From assembly GCA_036502005.1 (NCBI GenBank), contig DASXZH010000005.1:1-30547 (forward strand): 30,547 bases of DNA, given 5' to 3'. Every line of letters begins with the position of its first letter. The stretch's first letter is position 1. Source of the stretch: DASXZH01 sp036502005 (GTDB lineage Bacteria; Armatimonadota; Fimbriimonadia; Fimbriimonadales; Fimbriimonadaceae). A program made the translations under genes and the position numbers. The notes below the pieces were generated by a model. The model ran no database searches. It saw nothing but the letters and a program-made list of their open reading frames with translations, and was not told where the DNA came from. Positions 23,238 through 30,547 of the stretch are shown here, piece after piece.

Positions 23238-24188
23238 TCAGGGCGCGTCGGGGTTCCTGGGCGGGATACTTGGATCAAAGGCAGGTTTGCCCACCGCGCC
23301 CAAACTTTGAACTCTTTTTTTGTCGAAGCCAATTTCCCACGCCATCATCTTTTTGGCCTCAGGCGAATGAGCGTACTTCAAGGCATGCTCACTGGCCTCC
23401 AATGCTCCCTGAAAACGCCCAAGATTGGCATCCACAAGTTCTAGGAGCATATAGCCTAAGGAGTTCTTGGGGTCTAACTCTATAGCCGCGCTAATGTCGG
23501 AGGCGGCGTCCTCATAATCCGTCGTAAGTAGGTCCCTTCCAAGGGCAAGGTAGCTTAACTCCGCTATGTCCCTGGCGGAGTTCCCTTGCGGCAAACAATC
23601 TTGCGGATCGTCAAACCATTTTTCCCAACCCCGCTCGACTTCCCTTATCAAAAACGCCCTCTGGCCTGGAAATACTTGCCCGTTCAGAGATGCGACCAGC
23701 GATAATCTTGCGGCACCGTTTAGTTTCGTGGTCTGTTCATGCTCCATATAGTCTTTGTAAGCGTTGCTGTTACTTTGGATCCGGAGGTCAAGATCAACAA
23801 TGAGTGTTCCGATTTCTCCGTCCGGGAACGATAAATAGGCAACTCTGAGATAATGAATGGCATCCACGACCTTGCCTTGGTTGACAAGTTGCCAAGCATG
23901 CGACGTTATAGACCGTCGGTCGTAATCTAGCTCCAAAAACTGTCTATGCAGGGCAACGGGATCTGGATGATTTTGAAACCTGTTTAGAGCCGCAGCTTTT
24001 GGTGGGTTCAAGTTAGCGCTCGGCGTCTGCGACTCATTTGCGATATTGGATGGACTTTGGAAGATTTTGTGGCGCGAATAGGCTTCCGCTTTTGGGCTCT
24101 GTACAATTGCAGCCTGCCAATCAAGCGTCTGCATCGTTTGGTGGACAGAGCTTTTAAAGAGAAACGCAACTAACAGAAAGTTCACCAT
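23238..24188 (-). CDS. Secreted TPR-like repeat protein (paralogue A)
   Basis: This is a 316-aa protein starting MVNFLLVAFLFKSS, a short hydrophobic export signal or anchor. YLRVAYLSFPDGEIGTLIVDLDLRIQSN, SLVASLNGQVFPGQRAFLI and LDPKNSLGYMLLELVDANLGRFQGA mark it as a paralogue of the two following proteins. The tail VQSLGAVGKPAFDPSIPP is shared. The ATG at 24188 overlaps the stop of the large surface protein by 7 nt and has AGGATG at a good distance; an ATG three codons upstream (24197) is possible. Overlap means the surface protein and this TPR protein are translated as a coupled pair. A role in secretion or assembly of the surface protein is plausible but unproven. Confidence 0.75.
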   Translation of the reverse strand: MVNFLLVAFLFKSSVHQTMQTLDWQAAIVQSPKAEAYSRHKIFQSPSNIANESQTPSANLNPPKAAALNRFQNHPDPVALHRQFLELDYDRRSITSHAWQLVNQGKVVDAIHYLRVAYLSFPDGEIGTLIVDLDLRIQSNSNAYKDYMEHEQTTKLNGAARLSLVASLNGQVFPGQRAFLIREVERGWEKWFDDPQDCLPQGNSARDIAELSYLALGRDLLTTDYEDAASDISAAIELDPKNSLGYMLLELVDANLGRFQGALEASEHALKYAHSPEAKKMMAWEIGFDKKRVQSLGAVGKPAFDPSIPPRNPDAP

Positions 24189-26143
24189 GTTGGACATCCT
24201 ATCGGTAAATTATTAAAATTGTTTGAGTCAACTTGAATTGGAGCTGCCCCGGCGTAGCCGCCATCCCAAGTGGAAGCCACATAAGAGTAGCTTGCGCCGC
24301 CATGTGCCTCATATACCGTTTGGCCAATCGGCACATATATGGGATTGAGCACACCTCCACCTGGGAGGGTCACCGGGGTTGTCATATAGGCAACTGTCGG
24401 CATGTAGAGAATATAATCCGACACCTCAAAATCGAGCACGAACGTAAAATATCTCTGGGCAATTCCAGTTAGGGCCGTGACAAAGTCGCCAGGTTTTGCA
24501 TACCCTGGTGCGTCGTCCATTACGTTGACAGTTCCATCCGCGTTCGTCCAATTGTTGTAGGGAAAAGCTTTTCCGTCAAGGCCAGATGGTGATACGTTCG
24601 GATTAGGCTCAATTCCTGTACTCAAAACTATTTGTGATGGCGTTGGCAAGGATGACCCGTCCGCATGTATCGTCCAAACGGAACTCGTCAATATTTGGAT
24701 CCAGCCCCATTGACCGTGCACAGCTCCATAGGGATAGTTCGGGGGGTCTGTGACCGCAGCTTGGTTATAGAAGCCCCACGGATTGGGCACCGTTTTCGCG
24801 TCTACGGCCCCATATAGAGCCATAGTGTCGGGGGTCTTCGTATCGACCTTTGCGGACACTGGATTGCCATTTGCCACGGTTACGTCCAACGTTTGGAATC
24901 CTGAGGCTATTTGAGTCTGATTCGAATTGGCCTGGTTTGTTGTGTAATTCAAAAACGGAATATAAGCGCCGTCTGAATTCGGTGAAACTGCAGGAGCATC
25001 TACAACTAGAGACGAATCCGAAACAGCGTATGGCGTGTTGTTGAATGAGTCCAAATATGTACAAGTAATCGTAACTTTTGAAGCATTTTTAGTAAAGTAG
25101 CAGTATTCTGGGTTTTGGGCGACCGGTTGACCAGAGCCAGTATAAGGAATAGGGGCAATGGATTGGGAAGCCGAGGGCTGCCAGCCGCTTGATTGAATGG
25201 GAGCTCCATCAGAGGGGACGGCCCAGTTAAAGGTGTCAGAGGAGCCCATTTTAATGGTTCCGCCCGGAGAAGGAACCACCTGTGCTTCGAACGGTTGGCC
25301 AACTATAATGTGCGGCGCTCCGTTTATTGTGGTGGTCCCGCTGTAACTTATCATAAAGGGCCCCGAGCCGCCGGTAGTAGTGGTTGAGGTTCCCGTGCTG
25401 CCGCCTGAAAGCCCGTCGCTCGTGCCGTCTGTTCCTGTTGTACCGTCCGACCCAGTTGTCGCGGTTGTGCTGCCCGTCGTTGCGGTCGTTCCGTCCGTTC
25501 CGGCAGTGGAAGTCGTTCCAGTTGTTCCTGCCGTAGCCGTAGAACCAGTTGTTCCTGCGGTAGCCGTCGAACCGGTCGTCCCCGCCGTAGACGTAGAACC
25601 AGTCGTTCCTGCCGTAGCCGTAGAACCAGTAGTTCCTGCCGTAGCCGTCGAACCAGTAGTTCCGGCAGTAGCCGTCGAACCAGTCGTTCCAGCCGTAGTA
25701 GTCGAACCAGTAGTTCCTGCGGTAGCCGTTGAACCGGTCGTTCCTGCTGTAGCCGTCGAACCAGTCGTTCCAGCCGTAGTAGTCGATCCAGTCGTTCCAG
25801 CCGTAGCGGTCGATCCAGTCGTTCCAGCCGTAGCGGTCGATCCAGTAGTTCCAGCGGTAGTAGACCCTCCGGACGATGTGGAAGTACCAGCCGTGGTTGA
25901 GCTTCCCGTGGAAGTTCCATCCGCGGAGGTCGAGGCACCCGTCGATCCACCGCCAGAGCTACTCGTGTCCTTGTTCCACGCCGAATGTATATTGTTCGCG
26001 CTAAACCTTTTCGTTAGATTCAACAAGTTCTTGATATCATAATGTCCAGCGTCCGCCGAACTGCCTTGGACTAGCAGGAACGCCGCTAGTGCCCATAAAA
26101 GAGTAAGTAGTAGTCCGCGCTTCACGCCTCTATTGTAACGCAC
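24182..26143 (-). CDS. Large secreted protein with Thr/Gly/Ser repeat stalk
   Basis: This is a 653-aa exported protein. A signal peptide (basic start, core LLLTLLWALAAFLLV, cleavage near DAG) is followed by a Ser/Thr/Gly region. Thirteen 9-residue units of the form TTGSTATAG (residues 99-215) come next, then an irregular TG-rich stretch. A beta-rich, Cys-poor C-terminal domain (~260-653) ends IQVDSNNFNNLPIGCPTW. The stalk would be extended and heavily O-glycosylatable. No catalytic motif was recognised; an adhesin, S-layer-linked or fibre protein is plausible. The start is GTG at 26143; GTG at 26125 would give a more compact signal peptide. It is translationally coupled to TPR paralogue A, and a decayed copy of its C-terminus lies at 21723-22118. 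Confidence 0.8.
   Translation of the reverse strand: MRYNRGVKRGLLLTLLWALAAFLLVQGSSADAGHYDIKNLLNLTKRFSANNIHSAWNKDTSSSGGGSTGASTSADGTSTGSSTTAGTSTSSGGSTTAGTTGSTATAGTTGSTATAGTTGSTTTAGTTGSTATAGTTGSTATAGTTGSTTTAGTTGSTATAGTTGSTATAGTTGSTATAGTTGSTSTAGTTGSTATAGTTGSTATAGTTGTTSTAGTDGTTATTGSTTATTGSDGTTGTDGTSDGLSGGSTGTSTTTTGGSGPFMISYSGTTTINGAPHIIVGQPFEAQVVPSPGGTIKMGSSDTFNWAVPSDGAPIQSSGWQPSASQSIAPIPYTGSGQPVAQNPEYCYFTKNASKVTITCTYLDSFNNTPYAVSDSSLVVDAPAVSPNSDGAYIPFLNYTTNQANSNQTQIASGFQTLDVTVANGNPVSAKVDTKTPDTMALYGAVDAKTVPNPWGFYNQAAVTDPPNYPYGAVHGQWGWIQILTSSVWTIHADGSSLPTPSQIVLSTGIEPNPNVSPSGLDGKAFPYNNWTNADGTVNVMDDAPGYAKPGDFVTALTGIAQRYFTFVLDFEVSDYILYMPTVAYMTTPVTLPGGGVLNPIYVPIGQTVYEAHGGASYSYVASTWDGGYAGAAPIQVDSNNFNNLPIGCPTW
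25499..25849 (-). repeat. 27-bp coding tandem repeat, about 13 units
   Basis: Thirteen consecutive 27-bp units encode TTGST(A/T/S)TAG, with one TTGTTSTAG at the end. Units differ at synonymous positions (for example GTAGCCGTCGAACC versus GTAGTAGTCGATCC on the plus strand) and at residue 6. Such arrays commonly change length by slippage or recombination, altering stalk length without frameshift because 27 is divisible by three. The opposite strand has a long open frame of VVPAV repeats that is only a shadow. Confidence 0.9.
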
Positions 26144-26161
26144 TTTCTAATATTCCGTCCT

Positions 26162-26188
26162 ATAATATTCGAACCTTAAATGAATCAA
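26162..26188 (-). promoter_or_regulatory. Candidate promoter of the surface-protein/TPR gene set
   Basis: On the minus strand TTGATT (complement of 26183-26188) and TATTAT (complement of 26162-26167) are 15 nt apart; a shifted -10 ATTATA would give 16 nt. The box lies about 18 nt before the GTG at 26143. The surrounding ~90 bp is strongly AT-rich compared with the window. Assignment is by motif only. Confidence 0.35.
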
Positions 26189-26343
26189 TATTATCGAATA
26201 TGACCAAATAATAATAAAAGACGGTTTTTCGCTTCTATAAGCTAAAACGGATTATTTGACTTTAAGGTCATACTGTTCAGGTCCAGTCTTCTTGTAACCT
26301 GACGCGCTCTAAACCCAACCCTACTCTCGTATACATCTATACG

Positions 26344-27498
26344 GTGAGTGAGTTCGAAGAAAATCCAGTTCAGCGAGAGGAGGTTACGCCTCCACCCCAA
26401 TTCGAAATCCAGTCGCCCCCAGAACTCGAACCGCCGCCCAGCAACTCGCCACCAAAGACAAACAAGTTCAAAAAGAGAGCTGGGCCGATCGCCACGGCGG
26501 CCGCCGCCATCCTGGCAAAGCTAAAAACTATCGGGTTGTTCCTGGTTACCGTTCTCAAGTATTTCAAGTTCGGCAAAATCCTGCTCACGAGCGGATCAAT
26601 GCTGATCAGCATCGCTCTCTACTCCTTCGCCTTCGGCTGGAAGTTCGCTCTTGGTTTCGTACTTTGTATCTTCGTTCACGAAATGGGCCACGTTTACGTG
26701 GCTTATAGGCAGGGATTGCCCATTTCCGCGCCTGTCTTTATCCCATTCATGGGTGCGGTGATCTTTAACAAACGAGGGTCGGATAGCGCTTGGGCGCAAG
26801 CAATTATGGGTATCGGCGGGCCAGTCGCGGGGACGATGGCGGGGTTGGTTTGCTGGGGGATCTTTTCCTATACAGGCAACATGTTCTTCCTTGCCCTTGC
26901 GTATGTAACGTTCTTTATGAACCTGTTCAACATGACGCCCATGGTGCCGCTTGACGGGGGCTGGATCACGCTGGCTGTTTCGCCCTACCTGTGGATGGTT
27001 GGGTTGGCGGCGCTGCTGGTCATGTTCTTTACCGGCCACCTTACGAACCCACTCATTTTTGTGCTGGTGATCCTTTCCTTACCCAGGTTGTGGACGAGCT
27101 TAAAGACCGGCAACGCGGTTTATGGCCTTCAGCAGGCCACGCCAAATCAGCGATGGATCATGGGGGTTTGCTACGTGGCGCTAGGCGGGTTTCTGTTTAT
27201 GTGCATGTCGGCGACGAACTTGGAGCGGTTCATGCAGAAGAGGGAGTCAACTCCTCAGGTTGCTGAGATGGGAATTGAAACCCGATTTCCCCATCTTGTT
27301 CTTCGAGCCTCTCCCGGTTCGTACCTCACCGACCTCTCCTCTCGGGAGAGATTTGGAGCATTTGGCTTACATAGCCTGACGATTCAGTCACCGCTGCAGA
27401 AAGTGACTGTTGCTGAGCGAGAGTTAAGCCATAGGATGCCGGTTGAACGAAGAGTAGCGGCCCGTGGCAAAGTGCTCCAACTGCCTTTCGATATCTGA
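26344..27498 (+). CDS. Membrane-embedded M50 (site-2-type) metalloprotease
   Basis: This is a 384-aa multi-pass membrane protein. A Pro-rich cytosolic N-terminus (1-45) is followed by membrane helices. The zinc motif HEMGH is at 112-116 and the second conserved motif NMTPMVPLDGG at 196-206 carries the third zinc ligand Asp. This subfamily cleaves membrane proteins within the bilayer or is a minimal site-2 protease homologue. The start is GTG at 26344 with no Shine-Dalgarno; TATACA lies 8 nt upstream, so translation may be leaderless. The last ~80 residues (after Gln300) look unrelated to the family, contain an inverted repeat, and run antisense through the end of deoC; this tail may be a late extension. 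Confidence 0.85.
   Translation: MSEFEENPVQREEVTPPPQFEIQSPPELEPPPSNSPPKTNKFKKRAGPIATAAAAILAKLKTIGLFLVTVLKYFKFGKILLTSGSMLISIALYSFAFGWKFALGFVLCIFVHEMGHVYVAYRQGLPISAPVFIPFMGAVIFNKRGSDSAWAQAIMGIGGPVAGTMAGLVCWGIFSYTGNMFFLALAYVTFFMNLFNMTPMVPLDGGWITLAVSPYLWMVGLAALLVMFFTGHLTNPLIFVLVILSLPRLWTSLKTGNAVYGLQQATPNQRWIMGVCYVALGGFLFMCMSATNLERFMQKRESTPQVAEMGIETRFPHLVLRASPGSYLTDLSSRERFGAFGLHSLTIQSPLQKVTVAERELSHRMPVERRVAARGKVLQLPFDI
27309..27350. repeat. Perfect 8-bp inverted repeat in the M50 gene tail
   Basis: CTCTCCCG (27309-27316) and CGGGAGAG (27343-27350) form a perfect 8-bp stem with a 26-nt loop. It lies in the region encoding the non-conserved C-terminal tail of the M50 protease. A dispersed intergenic repeat that extended the frame, or a degenerate transcription stop between the convergent genes, are both possible. 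No T-tract follows directly. Confidence 0.5.
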
Positions 27499-28398
27499 AA
27501 GCAGACTGCTTGCGCCCAGCCGGAAAAGGTCAGCATTAAGCCATTCGCCGCCGAGTTCTTCCTTCATGAGGATGAGCCAATCCAGGCTCTGCTTGGCAGT
27601 TCTGATGCCTCCGGCAGGCTTAAAACCGACCGAATAGCCGGTGCGTTCGCGGTAATCCCGTATGGCACGGGTCATAACAAGGCCGTAATCCAGAGTAGCG
27701 TTGACGCTCTCCTTTCCGGTTGAAGTCTTGATAAAGTCAGCGCCCGCCATCATGCAAACAAGGCTGGCTTTACCCACATTTCGCAGCATGCCAAGCTCGC
27801 CGGTGGCGAGAATGGTTTTGAGGTGGGCTTCGCCGCAGGCTTCGCGAAAAGCGTGGACCTCATCGTACAGCTTCTGCCATTCGCCGTTTAGAGCATAGGC
27901 GCGGGTGATAACGATATCGATCTCTGTTGCGCCTGCTTCGACACTGCTCCGGATTTCATCCAGCTTGGCGCTGAGCGGACTGAGGCCATGCGGAAAGCCG
28001 GCGGCCACTGCGGCCACGGGAATGCTGCTTCCGTGGAGCGCCTTTACGGCCGTTTCTACAAACTCGTGGTACACACAAACCGCGCCAACCTTGATTCCCA
28101 GTTCCTTTGCCTGGACTGCTTCTAAAAGGTCTTCTCTAACCGGCTGCTTTGCTTTCGCACAGAGGCGCTTAACGGTGCCAGGGGTGTCATCGCCATTCAG
28201 GGTGGTTAGATCCATGCATGTGAGGGCCCGAAGCAGCCACGCCGCCTGCCACTGCTTTTTAACCGTCCTTCGGGCGGTAAGAGTGGCCGTTCTGCGGTTG
28301 ATGGCACTCTTGTTCACGCGAACATCATCGATCCAGTCGAGATCGAGCGGAATGCCGGTGTTTCGGCCCAGGTTTGGGGTTTTGTAATCCTTAATCAT
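27424..28398 (-). CDS. deoC: Deoxyribose-phosphate aldolase
   Basis: This is a 324-aa cytosolic class I aldolase of the DeoC family. MDLTTL (62-67) begins the barrel. GAVCVYHEFV and GFPHG follow (104-113, 134-138), with EIDIVITRAYALNGEW. The Schiff-base lysine is Lys224 in DFIKTSTG, with a second lysine, Lys260, in GFKPAGGIR. It cleaves 2-deoxyribose-5-phosphate to glyceraldehyde-3-phosphate and acetaldehyde in deoxynucleoside catabolism. Length resembles the longer (eukaryote-like) DeoC branch. The ATG at 28398 overlaps the stop of the upstream propeller gene (ATGA), deciding the start over the ATG at 28443. The last 75 bp overlap the convergent M50 frame. Confidence 0.95.
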   Translation of the reverse strand: MIKDYKTPNLGRNTGIPLDLDWIDDVRVNKSAINRRTATLTARRTVKKQWQAAWLLRALTCMDLTTLNGDDTPGTVKRLCAKAKQPVREDLLEAVQAKELGIKVGAVCVYHEFVETAVKALHGSSIPVAAVAAGFPHGLSPLSAKLDEIRSSVEAGATEIDIVITRAYALNGEWQKLYDEVHAFREACGEAHLKTILATGELGMLRNVGKASLVCMMAGADFIKTSTGKESVNATLDYGLVMTRAIRDYRERTGYSVGFKPAGGIRTAKQSLDWLILMKEELGGEWLNADLFRLGASSLLSDIERQLEHFATGRYSSFNRHPMA

Positions 28399-29408
28399 GC
28401 ATCGACTCGTTTGAGGAGGGTTACGCGGCCGATGGGCACCCACTCGACCACAACTATGTCGCGCTTGTTGATCCAGTTAGCAGCGTGGGGATGCACGAAC
28501 TTGCCAGGGATGAACTTCTCGCGCGGGGCATCGCGCAGGTTCGATGGGTCGCCATCGCAAAGCTGAACAATCTTTTTATTGTCTTTATCGAGGATGGTGA
28601 CGACGCTTTGCAGGTCCGGCACGAGCATTTCGCCCTTAGCATTGAAATGGATGTGGCAGGGCTGGCGCATGGCGTCAGTTACAAAGCCGATGAACTCGCC
28701 ATCGAAGGTCATATATTGAAGCCTTCGGTTGCCGCGATCGGCAACAACGAGTTTAGGGTCGCCATCGCGGTCATCGACCCACAAGCCGTGTGGACAGTTA
28801 ACACGGCCAGGCTCCTTGCCGGGCTTGGCCACAAGCTGTACGTATTTACCATCTTTCGTGTACCTGTGGATGTAGCTGCTGCCGTAGCCATCGCCAACAA
28901 AAATATCGCCGTTGGGAGCAAAGGCCACGTTGGTGGGGCACCATTCTTTTTCATTCTTGTAAACGCCCGGCTCTTTCGGCATTCCTGTTTGCCAGGCGAT
29001 TTCGCCGTCGAGACTGGTTTTGACCACGAGCCTGCGGTTGATATCGCAGTGGTACAGAAATTCTTCCTTGCCTTCCTTTCGGATATCCAGACCGTGGGCG
29101 CCGCCGCGGAATTCCGCACCCCACGAGTTGAGCAAGTTGCCTCTTTGGTCGTAAACGGCAATGGCGTCGGAGCCGACGCTTGTCGGGTGAACCGTATGGG
29201 CGATGTAGAAGCGACCCTGGGAGTCGGTAGCGATGCCATGGGTATCGCCCCACTTAACGCTAGGGGGCGGCTGCACCCAATCGTGGTGCACTTCGTAGGT
29301 GTGCTCGCCGCTACCTACGATCAGTTTGTCTTGCTTGAATTTGGGGAGAAAAAGGGGAAACGCCGATGCCGCCCCAACTTTTAAAAAATCTCGTCGTGAA
29401 AGGTCCAC
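28395..29408 (-). CDS. Tat-exported NHL/six-bladed beta-propeller protein
   Basis: This 338-aa protein opens with the twin-arginine signal SRRDFLKVGAASAFPLFL, so it is exported folded. The body has propeller-like repeats: THGIATDSQGRFYIAHTV, GAHGLDIRKEGKEEFLYH, PTNVAFAPNGDIFVGDGYGSSYIHRYTKDGKYV, CPHGLWVDDRDGDPKLVVADRGNRRLQ, PCHIHFNAKGEMLVPDL. It resembles NHL-repeat and peptidyl-glycine alpha-amidating lyase-like propellers with repeated His-Gly motifs. The GTG at 29408 is chosen; the open frame further upstream (to 29660) is made of the 90-bp repeat and lacks similarity. TACACT lies 6 nt before the GTG and no Shine-Dalgarno is visible. It is translationally coupled to deoC, though no functional link is obvious. 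Confidence 0.85.
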   Translation of the reverse strand: MDLSRRDFLKVGAASAFPLFLPKFKQDKLIVGSGEHTYEVHHDWVQPPPSVKWGDTHGIATDSQGRFYIAHTVHPTSVGSDAIAVYDQRGNLLNSWGAEFRGGAHGLDIRKEGKEEFLYHCDINRRLVVKTSLDGEIAWQTGMPKEPGVYKNEKEWCPTNVAFAPNGDIFVGDGYGSSYIHRYTKDGKYVQLVAKPGKEPGRVNCPHGLWVDDRDGDPKLVVADRGNRRLQYMTFDGEFIGFVTDAMRQPCHIHFNAKGEMLVPDLQSVVTILDKDNKKIVQLCDGDPSNLRDAPREKFIPGKFVHPHAANWINKRDIVVVEWVPIGRVTLLKRVDA

Positions 29409-29546
29409 GTGTTTAGTGTAACACGGTTGTTTTTTTGGGGGACGACCTGGTTGGGCGATCTTTTGTTTCACGCAGATATGTAAGCTTTTGTGATTTAGTC
29501 TTGCTCGTGTGTTGTTGAGGTCGAATAAGTTCAAACGGAATTGTGT

Positions 29547-29795
29547 CACGCAAAGGCGCAAAGACCGCAAAGGGGAATTTAGGGGTTGGGCGACGAGATT
29601 TCTAAGTTGGCGAGGTTGCCAATCAACCTGATTGGTCACGCAAAGGCGCAAAGCTCGCAAAGGGGATTTTAGGGGTGGGGCGACGAGATTTGTAAGCTAG
29701 CTAGTTTGTCAAGCAACCGGATTGGCCACGTAAAGGCCAAAGACCGCAAAGGGGAATTTTAAGGGGTGGGCGACGAGATTTAAGAAGTTGAGCTG
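29547..29795 (+). repeat. Array of a 90-bp repeat, left of the GxxExxY gene
   Basis: Three copies start at 29547, 29637 and 29727, an exact 90-bp period. Each opens with CACG-AAAGG-CAAAG, continues CGCAAAGGGGA-TTTTAGGGG-TGGGCGACGAGATTT, and, in complete copies, ends AACCGGATTGG. The third copy stops near 29795, just before the stop codon of the flanking gene. The remaining bases of the 29409-29808 gap show no gene. Confidence 0.88.
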
Positions 29796-29808
29796 TACGT
29801 TTTCGGGG

Positions 29809-30246
29809 TTAAAGTCCTTTGACGACTCGCTTAATTCCGTTCTTCAAGAGCGCCTCGGAGAAGTTGATCATGAGGCCCAACTTCTTGTTGCTTAGTCGCA
29901 GGTAGGTTAGCAACGTTTTTGTATGGGTGTGAGAAATTGTCTCGACCGACTTCAGTTCGACAACGACAACTTCCTCAACTAGGAGATCGATACGGAAACC
30001 CTCTTCCAACATAACGCCTTTGTACACGACCGGAAGCGGTACCTGCCGCCTCACCGACACACCTCGGTGCAAGAGTTCATAGGCCAGTGCCATTTCATAA
30101 ACGGATTCGAGCAAACCTGGCCCAAGCTCTCGGTGAACGGCGAGGGCGGCATCTACGATAATAGAAGCTATCTTGTTCTCTTTGGAATCTTCCGAGTTGG
30201 GTTTCCTTTGGTATTTAGCCGCGTTAACTGACCCACGTTCTTGCAT
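29809..30246 (-). CDS. GxxExxY family protein
   Basis: This is a 145-aa protein with the family-defining GLLESVY (44-50). HRELGPG precedes it, and EGFRIDLLVEEVVVVELKSV (82-101) has Asp87, Glu97 and Lys99 in a spacing like the PD-(D/E)xK nuclease core. THTKTLLTYLRLSNKKLGLMINF completes the fold. The biological role of GxxExxY proteins is not established; a nuclease-like activity is inference. The ATG at 30246 gives a normal length for the family (~125-140 aa); the longer frame to 30393 reads through the flanking repeat. Arrays of the same 90-bp repeat lie on both sides in opposite orientations, suggesting the gene travels with, or is bounded by, these repeats. Confidence 0.85.
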   Translation of the reverse strand: MQERGSVNAAKYQRKPNSEDSKENKIASIIVDAALAVHRELGPGLLESVYEMALAYELLHRGVSVRRQVPLPVVYKGVMLEEGFRIDLLVEEVVVVELKSVETISHTHTKTLLTYLRLSNKKLGLMINFSEALLKNGIKRVVKGL

Positions 30247-30285
30247 TGTTAAATGATATCGGACTTTGCACCCTATTCCGATAAT

Positions 30286-30432
30286 CGATCTTGTCACCCA
30301 GTCCTTAAAACTTCCCCTTTGCGAGCTTTGCTCCTTAGCGTGACCAATCCGGAAGTTTGACAAACTCGCCAACTTAGAAATCTCATAGCCCAACCATCAA
30401 AAATCCCCTTTGCGAGCTTTGGTGCGCCAGGA
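30286..30432 (-). repeat. Inverted copies of the 90-bp repeat, right of the GxxExxY gene
   Basis: On the minus strand one full copy runs from 30432 to 30343 and a partial one from 30342 to about 30286, again with 90-bp spacing. CTCGCAAAGGGGA, TTGGGC-A-GAGATTTCTAAGTTGGCGAG and CCGGATTGGTCACG match the left array. Copies here are more diverged (the opening reads GCGCACCAAAG in one). Confidence 0.82.
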
Positions 30433-30547
30433 AAAGTCTGGCTTGTCTTGTTGATTGAAAGTATCGACCATGAATATTGCTCGTTCGTCATGTAGCGACC
30501 TCAGCGGTGGGCCGGGTAACCGTGTCCATCGAAGCCTGAGCAAGCGA
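30433..30547. other. Window edge, no feature recognised
   Basis: The last 115 bases hold no supported ORF. AGGAAAAGTCTGG near 30429-30441 faintly resembles the RNase P RNA core, but the remaining conserved elements are not visible before the window ends. Confidence 0.25.

Noticed and set aside
25380..26042. Long plus-strand frame of VVPAVAVEP repeats
   Set aside because: It is the antisense shadow of the 27-bp coding repeat; no start signal, and the minus-strand gene has a signal peptide and a conserved C-terminus.
28485..29384. 299-aa plus-strand frame
   Set aside because: Antisense to the Tat-exported propeller gene, whose motifs are clear; the frame has no recognisable domain.
29409..29660. 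N-terminal extension of the propeller protein containing LRLCVT repeats
   Set aside because: It is translation of the 90-bp repeat and spacer; the Tat signal begins at the GTG at 29408.
29547..30432. CRISPR array
   Set aside because: Repeats are 90 bp and contiguous without unique spacers, and lie in inverted orientation around a gene; no cas gene is present.
30429..30547. Start of an RNase P RNA gene (AGGAAAAGTCTGG, then GGGCCGGGTAACC)
   Set aside because: Only short fragments resemble the conserved core, with wrong spacing and an AT-rich interval; the window ends before it can be tested.

Overview
The window looks like a chromosomal segment of an Armatimonadota-type bacterium, probably of the Fimbriimonadia group. 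The main clue is a prepilin with the N-terminal pattern FTLIELLVVIAIIAILAAI followed by FPVFAQAK and a C-terminal H-X9-DG signature, plus many secreted repeat proteins and TPR-sulfotransferases. The taxon is an inference. No rRNA, tRNA, CRISPR array or recognisable transposase was found.

Layout. (1) 193-7292: a hexuronate catabolism block. uxuA, a compact uronate isomerase, an SDR oxidoreductase and an MFS transporter overlap end to end on the minus strand. A sugar kinase (kdgK-like) lies beyond, separated by a secreted protein of unknown function on the plus strand. Together they would import glucuronate or galacturonate and convert it to 2-keto-3-deoxy-6-phosphogluconate. (2) 7484-11818: a compact foreign-looking cassette. 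It holds a 75-aa protein, a GHKL (MORC/Hsp90-type) ATPase with an Ig-like middle region, a putative winged-helix protein and a convergent M.PvuII-like DNA methyltransferase. This is the best candidate for an undescribed defence or restriction-like system. (3) 12003-15211: a polysaccharide deacetylase, a CsaA-like tRNA-binding protein, and a divergent pair made of a haem-oxygenase-fold protein and an MbfA-like ferritin/VIT1 iron transporter.

(4) 15208-20298 (minus): an operon of one type IV-like prepilin, two small membrane-anchored proteins sharing a GS-x-YY-x-GKMNAD motif, and two TPR-sulfotransferases that keep the glutamate used as catalytic base by tyrosylprotein sulfotransferases. It suggests a sulfation system for surface peptides or pilins. 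(5) 20768-26143 (minus): three tandem paralogous TPR-like secreted proteins, a large Thr/Ser/Gly-repeat surface protein with 13 units of 27 bp, and a truncated second copy of that protein's C-terminus. (6) 26344-29408: a membrane-embedded M50 protease, deoxyribose-phosphate aldolase, and a Tat-exported beta-propeller protein. (7) 29547-30432: a GxxExxY-family gene flanked on both sides, in inverted orientation, by arrays of a 90-bp repeat; it looks like a small mobile or selfish unit.

Genes are packed very tightly. Several convergent neighbours share their stop codons, and several starts overlap the previous stop as ATGA or GTGA.
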